Assembly: GCF_016654115.1 (NCBI RefSeq) | Contig: NZ_JAEQAZ010000048.1 | Location: forward strand, 1 to 64,000 | Length of the DNA: 64,000 nucleotides | Direction of reading: 5' to 3' | Source of the DNA: Streptomyces sp. MBT53 | GTDB taxonomy: Bacteria > Actinomycetota > Actinomycetes > Streptomycetales > Streptomycetaceae | Position numbers and translations under genes: made by a program | Notes under the pieces: model-generated | Database searches by the model: none | The model's input: the letters and a program-made list of their open reading frames with translations, nothing else | Told to the model about the DNA's origin: nothing | In this document: piece by piece, positions 16,942 through 25,019 of the stretch | Layout: every line of letters begins with the position of its first letter | Numbering within the stretch: position 1 is the first letter of the stretch

Positions 16942-17397
16942 TCAGGTGGCGATACGGCGCATCACACCGAGCAGCCGGGTCAGGTCGTCGGCGTCGACGT
17001 GGTCGAGGACATGGCGCCGGACGCTGGCGAGATGGGCGGGCCATGCCTCCTGGAGGCGGGCGAGGCCCTGGTTGGTGAGGACGGCGTTCCAGCCGCGGGC
17101 GTCCTCCGCGCAGCGTTCCCGTCCGACCAAGCCCTGCGATTCAAGGCGGGCGACGATGCGGGTCATGCCGCTCAGCGAGAGGTTGCAGACGGACGCCAGC
17201 TCGCTCATCCGCATCCGGCGCTCAGCGGCCTCGGAGAGGTGCATGAGAGTCGTGTACTCGGACAACGGCAGGCGCTGCTCGCGCATCATGTCGGCGTCGA
17301 CCGCGCGGGGCAGCACCAGCATCACCCGCGCGAGTTCGCGCACCAGCGCCTCTTCGTGCGGGTTCATGGGCTGCAGCGGCTGCTCGGGCGTGGTCAT
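16942..17397 (-). CDS. MarR family regulator
   Basis: A 151 aa winged-helix regulator. The recognition part reads MRMSELASVCNLSLSGMTRI at residues 62-81, followed by the wing RCAEDARGWNAVLT. It is the first gene of a two-gene operon with the luciferase-like oxidoreductase and probably controls it in response to a small aromatic or oxidising compound. The region before its ATG holds the imperfect repeat TTGATTGACGCAGCAA (on the plus strand), a possible operator. Confidence 0.88.
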   Translation of the reverse strand: MTTPEQPLQPMNPHEEALVRELARVMLVLPRAVDADMMREQRLPLSEYTTLMHLSEAAERRMRMSELASVCNLSLSGMTRIVARLESQGLVGRERCAEDARGWNAVLTNQGLARLQEAWPAHLASVRRHVLDHVDADDLTRLLGVMRRIAT

Positions 17398-17468
17398 GCC
17401 ACCAGTTTACTTGATTGACGCAGCAATGACTTTTCGGCAACAGCGGGGGCTCGGTGCGGCTCTCTGGC

Positions 17469-18566
17469 TCACCCGAGGGGCGCGGTCTCCCCCGTCGTCT
17501 CCGCGTGCCCGTGGTAGCGCAGCAGGAGCATCGCGGCGTCGTCGTGGAGCGGGCCGGCGGTGTGGCGGACCAGGTCCTCGCGCAGGGAGTCGAGCGCGCT
17601 CTGCGCGTCGGGTTCCTTCAGCAGGTGCGCCCGCTCGCCGAGCGGATAGAAGGTGCCGTCCTCGTCACGGGCCTCGGTGACACCGTCGGTGTAGAGCAGC
17701 AGCTGCTCGCCCGGCGCGAAGCGTACGGAGAACGGCTTCGGGGTCTCGCTGCCGTGGGCGCCGCCCAGGCCGAGCGGGGGCGCGTAGGCGGGCGGTGCCG
17801 GGAAGTCGGCGGCGCCGTTGCGTCGTACGACCATCGGGGGCGGGTGGCCGTAGTTGAGGAAGATGACCTCGTGGTCCGTGCCGATCTCGGCGAGGACGGC
17901 GGTCACGAACTTCTCGTCGGACAGGACGCGCGAGACGCTGCGCTCCAGGCGCTCGCCGAGTCCGACCAGGTCGGGTTCGTCGTGTGCGGCCTCCCGGAAC
18001 GCGCCGAGCACCACGGCCGCCGTCTCGACCGCGGCCAGGCCCTTGCCCTGCACATCGCCGACGATCACCCGGACGCCGTGCGGGGACGCGACCACCTCGT
18101 AGAGGTCACCGCCGATCCGGGCCTCCGCGACGGCCGAGGTGTACGACACCGCCGCCTGGAGCGGGCCCGCGGTCAGCGGCACCGGCCGCAGCAGGACGCG
18201 TTGCGCGACCTCCGCGATGGACCGCACGCTGGCCAGTTCGGCCTCGCGGCGTCCGCGCATCACGGCGGCGGCGATGCCCGCGCCGGTCACACCCACCACC
18301 GACACCATCGCCAGGAAGCCCCTGCGTTCCTGGAACAGGCCGTCGTAGAGGCCGAGTCCGACGCACAGGGCGAGGGCCGCCGCGCCGAACCACGCGGTGC
18401 GTCTCCAGCCGCCGACCAGTCCGGCGAAGGCCGGTCCGAGGGAGGCCAGCGGCAGGAAGCCGAGTCCGGGGCCCGTGACGAGGTCCCCGACGGCGACCAC
18501 CGCCATCACCGCGGCGGGCAGCCAGGTCAGCACCGAGAGACTGCGCTGCGGCTTCGTTGCGGCCAT
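17469..18566 (-). CDS. Membrane-anchored PP2C/SpoIIE-type phosphatase
   Basis: A 365 aa phosphatase that probably dephosphorylates an anti-anti-sigma (STAS) protein at the membrane. Residues 15-110 hold four hydrophobic segments; residues about 130-350 form the PP2C/SpoIIE domain with the metal-binding motifs RIGGDLYEVV, VGDVQGKGLAA, GHPPPMVV, YTDGVTEARDEDG and LHDDAAMLLL. I chose the ATG at 18566 because GGAG lies 8 nt upstream; a GTG seven codons earlier is less good. It is divergent from an RsbW-like kinase gene, so the pair could be the phosphatase and kinase arms of one partner-switching module. Confidence 0.9.
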   Translation of the reverse strand: MAATKPQRSLSVLTWLPAAVMAVVAVGDLVTGPGLGFLPLASLGPAFAGLVGGWRRTAWFGAAALALCVGLGLYDGLFQERRGFLAMVSVVGVTGAGIAAAVMRGRREAELASVRSIAEVAQRVLLRPVPLTAGPLQAAVSYTSAVAEARIGGDLYEVVASPHGVRVIVGDVQGKGLAAVETAAVVLGAFREAAHDEPDLVGLGERLERSVSRVLSDEKFVTAVLAEIGTDHEVIFLNYGHPPPMVVRRNGAADFPAPPAYAPPLGLGGAHGSETPKPFSVRFAPGEQLLLYTDGVTEARDEDGTFYPLGERAHLLKEPDAQSALDSLREDLVRHTAGPLHDDAAMLLLRYHGHAETTGETAPLG

Positions 18567-18867
18567 GGTCCACTCCAACGGCGTCACGGCATCCGGTGCC
18601 GCCCTCGCCTTCCGCGCAGGGGTCCCTCCCCCACCTTGGACATCGCAAGGCTGCCAGGCAACCCCTCGGAGGTGCCCGGCCCTTTACCCAATTGATTCCG
18701 AGAACTGACATTTCCTGATCGGCGACAACCATGTGGCGCGGGCCGGTTGGCGATCACGGACTCCGGGCAAGTGAAGTGTGAAGGACCCGCCGCGCAAGAG
18801 ATGCAGCGGCCCCGGTGCGGTGCCACCGCGGGGATACCGGGTGTCCTAGGAGGGGAAGTGATTCGCC
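18567..18867. other. Intergenic region between phosphatase and kinase genes
   Basis: This 301 bp region must hold two divergent promoters. I found no convincing -35/-10 pair and no long repeat. The only clear signal is AGGAGGGG at 18848-18855, which lies 12 to 14 nt before the kinase ATG and closer (4 nt) to a GTG that opens only an 11-codon frame. Confidence 0.5.
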
Positions 18868-19287
18868 ATGCGTACGCATCGGCGTACCCATAGGCGTTCC
18901 GTACGCGTGGAGTACCTGCTGCCGGACGAGGCCGCGGCGGCGGGTCAGGCACGGAGGCTGACATCGGAGTTCCTCGCCCGCTCCCGCAGCCGGATGGCGC
19001 GGGTGGACGAGGAGCAGATCGACGACGCGACCCTCATCGTGTCCGAACTGGTCGCCAACGCGACCGAACACGGACGCGGCGAGTGCCGGCTGCGTCTCCA
19101 ACTCTCCGACGAGCGCGTCACGGTCGAGGTCTACGACGACAATCCGACCCCGCCCCATGTGCGGCCGCTGACGGCCGAGGGTGAGAGCGGACGCGGTCTC
19201 GCCATGGTCCGCTGCCTGGCCCACCGCCTCGATGTCACCCCGCTCACCGGGGGCGGCAAGCGGGTGCGGGCGATCCTGGCCATCTGA
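18868..19287 (+). CDS. RsbW-like ATP-binding (anti-sigma factor type) protein
   Basis: A 139 aa single-domain HATPase of the GHKL fold, as in the anti-sigma kinases RsbW/SpoIIAB. The ATP site is built from SELVANATEHG (N box, residues 51-61), VYDDNPTPP (G1 box) and GESGRGLAMV (G2 box) near residue 110. Streptomyces encodes dozens of such stand-alone domains that phosphorylate STAS proteins; the partner is not identifiable here. It is divergent from the PP2C phosphatase gene. The RBS-to-ATG spacing is long. Confidence 0.9.
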   Translation: MRTHRRTHRRSVRVEYLLPDEAAAAGQARRLTSEFLARSRSRMARVDEEQIDDATLIVSELVANATEHGRGECRLRLQLSDERVTVEVYDDNPTPPHVRPLTAEGESGRGLAMVRCLAHRLDVTPLTGGGKRVRAILAI

Positions 19288-19372
19288 CCCGACTCCTGAT
19301 CCGGCTCCCGGGACTTAACGGCAAGGCAACGCGGGCGTACTGCCGAGCGAAACGTGGCCGCGCGATTTTTTG

Positions 19373-19388
19373 CTCTACAGATGTAGAG
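19373..19388. promoter_or_regulatory. BlaI/CopY-like operator before the amine oxidase operon
   Basis: CTCTACAGATGTAGAG: 7 bp arms, 2 bp spacer, containing the TACAnnTGTA core used by BlaI/MecI and CopY repressors. The symmetry continues as GATTTTTTG to the left and GAAAAATC to the right. It lies just before the GGAGG of the amine oxidase gene, so bound repressor would block transcription. A hairpin acting on translation is the alternative. Confidence 0.65.
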
Positions 19389-19473
19389 GAAAAATCCCCC
19401 GGAGGCCCGTTCGGCTGCCGCTCGACATCCCCTCGACCCGCTCACCCCTGACGAGATCACCGCCGCCCGCGAG

Positions 19474-21318
19474 TTGCTCGTGGCCGCCGGGCTGGTCACG
19501 GAGGCCACCCGCTTCGCCTATCTCGGACTCCTCGACCCGCCCAAGTCCGCCCCGGAGCAAGGGGATCGACGGCTACGGGTCCTGCTGCTCGACATCTCCG
19601 GCGGCCCCTCGTCCGACGCGACGGTCTCCCTGGCCGAGTCGCGGGTCGTGGCGCACCGGCTGATCGACGCCGCGACGGAAGGGCAACTCCCGGTCCTGGA
19701 CGCGGAGTTCGCGATCGTCGAGGAGGTCCTCGCCAAGGACCCTCGCTGGCTGGACGCACTTGCCGCCCGTGGCCTGGACGTGGACTCGGTGCGCGTCGCC
19801 CCGCTCTCCGCGGGGGTGTACGACGCCGAGTACCCGCAGGAGCGGGGCCGCCGCATCCTGCGCGGGCTGGCCTTCGTGCAGGAACACGCGAGGGACCACG
19901 CATGGGCGCATCCCGTCGACGGACTCGTCGCCTATGTGGACGTCCTGAACCGGAGCGTGGACCAGGTCATCGACGTCGGCCCGGTACCGGTGCCCGCGGA
20001 GTCGGGAAACTTCGACGACCCGGCCGTCACAGGTCCACCGCGCACCACCCTCAAGCCCATCGAGATCACCCAGCCGCAGGGCTCCAGCTTCACCCTCGAC
20101 GGCAACACCCTGAGGTGGGAGAACTGGTCCCTGCGCATCGGCTTCGACGCCCGCGAGGGGCTGATACTCCATCAACTCGCCTTCGCCGGGCGCCCGGTGA
20201 TTCATCGCGCGTCGATCGCCGAGATGGTCGTGCCGTACGCCGACCCCTCCCCCGTGCGGTCCTGGCAGAACTACTTCGACACCGGCGAGTACCTCATCGG
20301 ACGCTACGCCAACGCGCTCCAGCTCGGCTGCGACTGCCTCGGCGACATCACGTATCTCGACGCGGTGATCGCCGACGAGACCGGCACACCGCAGACCCTC
20401 ACCAACGCCGTCTGTCTGCACGAGGAGGACTACGGCATCCTCTGGAAGCACACCGACCTCTGGGCGGGCTCCGTCGAGACCCGTCGCCAACGGCGCATGG
20501 TGCTCTCCTTCTTCACCACGGTCGGGAACTACGACTACGGCTTCTACTGGTACCTGTATCTCGACGGCACGATCGAGTTCGAGGCCAAGGCCACCGGCGT
20601 GGTCTTCACCTCCGCCCACCCCGGCGGCGACTACCCCTACGCCACCGAACTCGCCCCCGGCCTCGGCGCCCCCTACCACCAACACCTGTTCAGCGCACGG
20701 CTGGACATGGCCGTGGACGGCCCGGTCAACCGCGTCGAGGAGATCGAGACGGTCCGGGTGCCGATGGGGCCCGACAACCTGCGCGGCAACGCCTTCGCCC
20801 TCAAGCGCACCGCGCTGACCCGGGAGAGCGAGGCCCAGCGCATGGCCGACGCGGGCGTGGACCGCGTGTGGCACATCTCCAACCCCGGGTCGCTGAACCG
20901 GCTGGGACGACCGGTCGCGTACGCCCTGCACCCGGAGGGCAAGCCGGCTCTGCTCGCCGATCCGGAGTCCTCGATCGCGGCCCGCGCCGCCTTCGCCACG
21001 AAGCACCTCTGGGTCACCGCCTACGACCCGGCCGAGCGCTACCCGGCGGGCGACTTCGTGAACCAGCATCCCGGCGGGGCGGGACTGCCCGCGTACGCCG
21101 CCGCCGACCGGGACCTCGACGGACAGGATCTCGTCGTCTGGCACACCTTCGGACTGACCCACGCCCCGCGTCCCGAGGACTGGCCGATCATGCCGGTCGA
21201 CACCACGGGCTTCACGCTCAAGCCGGTCGGCTTCTTCGACCGCAACCCCACCCTCGACGTGCCGCCGAGCACCTCCGGCCACTGCGGGACGACAGGCACC
21301 GGAGGCTGTCATGTCTGA
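19474..21318 (+). CDS. Copper-containing primary amine oxidase
   Basis: Quinoprotein amine oxidase that oxidises primary amines such as tyramine to aldehyde, ammonia and H2O2. The topaquinone precursor Tyr is the first Tyr of NYDY (TTVGNYDYGFYW), the catalytic base Asp is in NYFDTGEYLIG, and copper His residues are in YHQHLF and near THAPRP. The family N-terminus (HPLDPLTPDEITAARELL) is clearly readable from 19426, in frame, but no ATG, GTG or TTG precedes it before the stop at 19384-19386. GGAGG at 19401 is followed 5 nt later by TCG at 19411 where a start codon would be expected. The first regular starts, TTG 19468 and GTG 19474, would cut off about 20 residues. The gene is intact otherwise and overlaps the permease gene by 8 bp. 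Confidence 0.85.
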   Translation: MLVAAGLVTEATRFAYLGLLDPPKSAPEQGDRRLRVLLLDISGGPSSDATVSLAESRVVAHRLIDAATEGQLPVLDAEFAIVEEVLAKDPRWLDALAARGLDVDSVRVAPLSAGVYDAEYPQERGRRILRGLAFVQEHARDHAWAHPVDGLVAYVDVLNRSVDQVIDVGPVPVPAESGNFDDPAVTGPPRTTLKPIEITQPQGSSFTLDGNTLRWENWSLRIGFDAREGLILHQLAFAGRPVIHRASIAEMVVPYADPSPVRSWQNYFDTGEYLIGRYANALQLGCDCLGDITYLDAVIADETGTPQTLTNAVCLHEEDYGILWKHTDLWAGSVETRRQRRMVLSFFTTVGNYDYGFYWYLYLDGTIEFEAKATGVVFTSAHPGGDYPYATELAPGLGAPYHQHLFSARLDMAVDGPVNRVEEIETVRVPMGPDNLRGNAFALKRTALTRESEAQRMADAGVDRVWHISNPGSLNRLGRPVAYALHPEGKPALLADPESSIAARAAFATKHLWVTAYDPAERYPAGDFVNQHPGGAGLPAYAAADRDLDGQDLVVWHTFGLTHAPRPEDWPIMPVDTTGFTLKPVGFFDRNPTLDVPPSTSGHCGTTGTGGCHV

Positions 21319-22726
21319 ACAGACCATCAACGGCGGCACAGTTGACGCACCGTCAAAACTCCGTGGTTCCATCGGAGTCGGCGGGATCGTCTTCATGGTC
21401 GTCGCGGCCGCCGCCCCGCTCACCGCCATCGGCGGCGCCCTGCCGGTGATGCTGGCCATCGGCAACGGCCCCGGTGTACCGGCCGCCTACCTCCTGGTCG
21501 CCGTCGTCCTGCTGCTGTTCAGCGTCGGCTACGCGGCGATGAGCCGCCATGTCGTCGACACCGGCGCCTTCTACTCCTACGTCACCGCCGGGCTCGGCCG
21601 GATCGCCGGCACCGGGGCGGCAGGGCTGGCGCTGCTCACGTACAGCACGATCCAGGCCGGGATCTACGGCCTGTCCGGAGTCACCCTCCAGGGGCTGGTC
21701 GTCAAGTACGGCGGCCCCGACCTGCCTTGGTGGCTGTGGGCCGGTGTGCTGTGGGGACTGGTCGCGGTGCTGGGCTTCCGCAACATCGAGGTCGGCACGA
21801 AGGTGCTGTCGGTGCTGCTGGTCCTGGAGGTCGGCATCGTCACGGTGATGACTGTGGCGATCCTCGCCCAAGGAGGCGCCCACGGCATCGACTTCGACTC
21901 CTTCACGCCGGGTGCCTTCAGCACGGGCTCAGCGGGCATCGGGGTGATGTTCGCGGTCGCGTCCTTCGTCGGCTTCGAGGCGACCGCCATCTACAGCGAG
22001 GAGGCACGGGACCCCAAGCGCAGTGTGCCCAGGGCGACTTACCTCGCGGTCATCGCCATCGGCGGCTTCTACGCGCTGTCCAGCTGGGCGGTCGTCCTGG
22101 CGGTCGGCACGCACGACGTACAGGGTGCGGCGGCCAAGAACACGAGCGGGCTGGTCTTCGCCGTGGCCGGGCAGTACGTCGGCTCGGCCGCTTCCGACAC
22201 CATGGAAATCCTGCTGCTGACAAGCCTGTTCGCGGCGCTGCTCGCCTTCCACAACGCGATCTCCCGCTATCTGTTCTCCCTCGGCCGCCAGGGCGAAGCG
22301 CCCGCGATCCTGGGCCGCAGTCACGCCAAAAACGGTTCGCCGCACGCCGGTTCGCTGGTGCAGAGCGTGTCGGCGGCCGTGGTCGTGGGGGCGTTCGTCC
22401 TCGCCGGATCCGATCCGGTGCTGGAGTTGTTCACCTGGATGAGCGGGCTGGCCACGCTCGGAGTGCTGGTGCTGATGATCCTCGTCGGGGTCGCGATCAT
22501 CACCTTCTTCGCCCGCACCGGGGCGGACACCCGCCTGTGGCACACCCGGCTCGCACCGGCGCTCGGCGCCCTCGGGCTGTGCTGGATCACGTTCATGGTG
22601 CTGGCCAACTTCACCACCCTGATAGGCGGTTCGGCGTCGCTCGCGCGGCTCTTCGAGGGAATCGTCGTGCTCTTCTTCGCGGCCGGGGCGGTCTCCGCCG
22701 CCGTCCGGCGCCGCCGCGATGCATGA
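21311..22726 (+). CDS. APC family amino acid/amine permease
   Basis: A 471 aa secondary transporter of the amino acid-polyamine-organocation superfamily with 12 predicted spans. The first span contains the substrate-binding GGIVFMVVAAAAPLTAIGG segment; VGFEATAIYSEEARDPKRSVPRA after span 6 is the family signature. Its GGAGG lies inside the last codons of the amine oxidase gene, so the two are coupled. The context argues for import of an amine or aromatic amino acid derivative that the oxidase then degrades. Confidence 0.92.
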   Translation: MSEQTINGGTVDAPSKLRGSIGVGGIVFMVVAAAAPLTAIGGALPVMLAIGNGPGVPAAYLLVAVVLLLFSVGYAAMSRHVVDTGAFYSYVTAGLGRIAGTGAAGLALLTYSTIQAGIYGLSGVTLQGLVVKYGGPDLPWWLWAGVLWGLVAVLGFRNIEVGTKVLSVLLVLEVGIVTVMTVAILAQGGAHGIDFDSFTPGAFSTGSAGIGVMFAVASFVGFEATAIYSEEARDPKRSVPRATYLAVIAIGGFYALSSWAVVLAVGTHDVQGAAAKNTSGLVFAVAGQYVGSAASDTMEILLLTSLFAALLAFHNAISRYLFSLGRQGEAPAILGRSHAKNGSPHAGSLVQSVSAAVVVGAFVLAGSDPVLELFTWMSGLATLGVLVLMILVGVAIITFFARTGADTRLWHTRLAPALGALGLCWITFMVLANFTTLIGGSASLARLFEGIVVLFFAAGAVSAAVRRRRDA

Positions 22727-23168
22727 CGTTCTCCCGGCCGCTGTCGCGCTGACGGGCTCCGGTCTGTGCCTCGCGGGGCATGTGCCGGGGCCCGTACGGC
22801 ACTGGGGTCCGCATGCCGTGGTGCTCGCCGTGACGCTGCTGATGGTGGTGGGAAGTCCGGGGCCGTACGCGCTGCTCGTGGGCGCGGGCGCGACGGCGGG
22901 CATGTGCCTGTTCACCCGCGGGCCGGTCGCCGCCGACCTCGCGGTGATGGCCGTCGTCACGGCGGCCACGGCCCGGCTTCCTAGCGGGCAGCACCACCAC
23001 CATGCCGACGGCCATGGGCTGTTCGCGCTCGCGGTGGTGCTGTGGCTGCTGGCCCGGGCGGGGGCCGTCATGCACGGGGTGCTGCGTCCCGGTGTGCCGT
23101 GCGCGGGTCCGCTCAGCGGTGTGGGCAGCGCGATGATGGCCCTCGGTATGGCCGCCATGCTGGGCTGA
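22719..23168 (+). CDS. Small integral membrane protein with His-rich loop
   Basis: A 149 aa protein with about five hydrophobic segments and no catalytic motif that I recognise; it may belong to DUF5134, but I am unsure. Between the third and fourth hydrophobic segments is the loop SGQHHHHADGHG, and further on MHGVLRPGVPC. The start overlaps the permease stop by 8 bp, so it is the third coupled gene of the amine oxidase operon. His clusters of this kind often bind copper or zinc; given the copper enzyme two genes upstream, a role in supplying copper is a reasonable guess. Confidence 0.65.
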   Translation: MHDVLPAAVALTGSGLCLAGHVPGPVRHWGPHAVVLAVTLLMVVGSPGPYALLVGAGATAGMCLFTRGPVAADLAVMAVVTAATARLPSGQHHHHADGHGLFALAVVLWLLARAGAVMHGVLRPGVPCAGPLSGVGSAMMALGMAAMLG

Positions 23169-23211
23169 CCGGGTCGGACCTGCGTCGGAGCGGCTGGATT
23201 AAGGTCGGGGC

Positions 23212-23802
23212 ATGCCCAAAATCGTCGATCATGACGCGCGGCGCCGCGAGATCATCGAAGCCGTATGGGCCCTGATCGCAAGACGCGGGCTCGACGCCGT
23301 CACCATGCGGGACCTCGCCGCCGAGGCCGGATACGCCAACGGTGCGCTGACCGGCTACTTCCGCAACAAGGACGAGATCCTGCTCGCCGCGTTCCAGCAC
23401 GCCTTCGAGAGCACCAACGTCCGCGCCCGCGAGTCCATCGCCGACGCGACCGGCCTCCCGGCGCTGCGCCTGCTCTGCCTGGAGATCATGCCGCTCGATG
23501 ACGTGCGCCTGATGGAGGCCCGGGTCGTCATCGCCTTCTGGGACCGTGCCGTCCACGACGAGCGCATGGCCGGAGTCCACGAGAACGCCATGACGGCCTG
23601 GCGCGAGCAGATGTGCGGCTATCTGCGACAGGCCCGCCGGCAGGGAGACATCGGCACGCAGTCGCCCGACGACGAGGTCGTCGACACTCTCCTCGCGGCC
23701 CTCATGGGCTTCCAGATCAACGCGGTCCTGCTGCCCCACGCCACCACGCGCCGGCGTCAAGAGGCGGTTCTCGACGGCCTGTTGGGCTCGTTGCGGCCGT
23801 AG
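23212..23802 (+). CDS. TetR family regulator (BetI-like)
   Basis: A 196 aa regulator with its HTH at residues 14-58 (EIIEAVWALIARRGLDAVTM ... YANGALTGYFRNKDEIL) and a ligand domain with the MEARVVIAFWDRA and DTLLAALMGFQINAVL helices seen in BetI-type TetR proteins. It follows the amine oxidase cluster on the same strand after 43 bp and is likely its local regulator, perhaps sensing the amine. The DNA just past its stop runs straight into the remnant of an AraC gene. Confidence 0.88.
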   Translation: MPKIVDHDARRREIIEAVWALIARRGLDAVTMRDLAAEAGYANGALTGYFRNKDEILLAAFQHAFESTNVRARESIADATGLPALRLLCLEIMPLDDVRLMEARVVIAFWDRAVHDERMAGVHENAMTAWREQMCGYLRQARRQGDIGTQSPDDEVVDTLLAALMGFQINAVLLPHATTRRRQEAVLDGLLGSLRP

Positions 23803-23882
23803 AGCAGCGGGGGTACCACGGGTACCTCCGGGGCGGTCTCGATGTCGGCCGGTGTCGCCTCTCGCACGTCCGCCCCGACCCG

Positions 23883-24227
23883 GTGTCGACCGCCCCGGCC
23901 GACGACACGTTCCGCCGCTACACCGCCGCGCTGGAACGCGACTTCCGCACCAGCCACCACGTCTCCGACTACGCCGCCGCCCTCGGCTACAGCCCGCGCA
24001 CCCTCACTCGCGCGACCCTCGCGGCCACCGGCACGACCGCCGAGCAGTACCTCGACGCCCGTGTCCTCCTGGAGGCCAAACGCCTCCTCGTCCACACCGA
24101 CGCGACGGCCGCGGACATCTCCCGGGCCCTCGGCTTCGCCGAACCGACCGACTTCGCGAAGTTCTTCCGCAAGCGGGAGCGCCGTACGCCACTGGAGTTC
24201 CGTGCGGCGGCACGCGGGCAGACATGA
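23883..24227 (+). pseudogene. AraC family regulator remnant, only the HTH domain left
   Basis: The frame encodes a clean C-terminal AraC double HTH: FRRYTAALERDFRTSHHVSD, YSPRTLTRATLAATG, VLLEAKRLLVHTDATAADIS, LGFAEPTDFAKFFRKRE. Full-length relatives are about 280-300 aa with a cupin domain before this; here the reading frame upstream meets the end of the TetR gene after some 25 residues of degraded similarity (HVRPDPV). The first plausible start is the GTG at 23883, which would give 114 aa. It could be a dead 3' fragment left by a deletion that joined it to the TetR gene, or a small expressed HTH protein. It is followed 3 bp later by the DUF402 gene. Confidence 0.7.
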
Positions 24228-24230
24228 GTC

Positions 24231-24884
24231 GTGCAGGAGTTCCAGCCGGACGAGACCGCCGTACGACGTGATGTGTTCCGTCGGAAGGTGTGGAGTGCCC
24301 ATGCGCTCCGGGTCGTCGAGGACACCCCGGAAGCACTTGTCCTCGGCTGCGGGCCGGGCGCGGAGCTGGCGGTCACGACGAGCTGGATCGAGTGGCTGCG
24401 CACGGGCGACGCGTCCGCCCGCCGACGCGCCCTGCCGAGCCTGGCCGACGGCAACTGGCAGCTCGGCCAATGGACTTGGCGCGACACGGCCCATCTCCAA
24501 TGGGTGCCGCCCGACACCTGGTTCAGCGTCAACGCCTTCTACGACGTCACGGGCGACCATCACCTGACGCACTGGTACGTCAACTTCCAGCGCCCGACGC
24601 GCCGCACGCCCATCGGCTTCGACACCTTCGACCTCCTGCTGGACCTGGTGGTCGCGCCCGATCTGTCCCGGTGGGAGTGGAAGGACGAGGACGACCACGG
24701 CCGGCGGTTGGGGGTGGTGAGCGAGGGCGAGCACCGGGCGGTGGCGGCGGCACGCGAGGAGGCGTTGGCGCTGATCCGGGCGGGCGGCGGCCCGTTCGCG
24801 GTCGACCGGGGCCTGCCGAACTGGCGGTCCGATCCCCACTGGCCGGCTCCCGCGCTACCGGCCGGAGTATTGACCGTGGGCTAG
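24231..24884 (+). CDS. DUF402 domain protein
   Basis: A 217 aa cytoplasmic protein with a DUF402 fold, as in FomD and related nucleoside-diphosphate or CMP-phosphonate hydrolases: TWRDTAHLQWVPPDTWFSVN, then WYVNFQRPTRRTPIGFDTFD with the metal-binding Asp, then DLLLDLVVAPDLSRWEWKDEDD. The two DxD-type clusters expected to bind divalent metal are present. The start is the GTG at 24231, 3 bp after the AraC remnant. The substrate is not known; FomD-like activity on activated nucleotides is the only clue from the family. Confidence 0.82.
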   Translation: MQEFQPDETAVRRDVFRRKVWSAHALRVVEDTPEALVLGCGPGAELAVTTSWIEWLRTGDASARRRALPSLADGNWQLGQWTWRDTAHLQWVPPDTWFSVNAFYDVTGDHHLTHWYVNFQRPTRRTPIGFDTFDLLLDLVVAPDLSRWEWKDEDDHGRRLGVVSEGEHRAVAAAREEALALIRAGGGPFAVDRGLPNWRSDPHWPAPALPAGVLTVG

Positions 24885-25019
24885 CCGGCACTGGTCGGCG
24901 CTCCGGTGCCGCACCCCACGTCCGTCAGCTCGGGAGTCGATCACCGAGCAGCAAACTGCCCGGCACCGAAGGCCGATTCCTCGGTCCACGACGCCGGGCA
25001 GCACATTCACGCTCTCAGG
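24885..25019. terminator. Convergent intergenic region with nested inverted repeats
   Basis: Between the DUF402 gene and the convergent MFS gene. CTGCCCGGC (24956-24964) pairs with GCCGGGCAG (24993-25001), and inside it ACCGA pairs with TCGGT. This is probably a bidirectional terminator. Confidence 0.55.

Noticed and set aside
19370..19663. TTG frame at 19370 as an alternative start or frameshifted first part of the amine oxidase
   Set aside because: Its translation shows no oxidase-like sequence; the family N-terminus is in the other frame without a frameshift.
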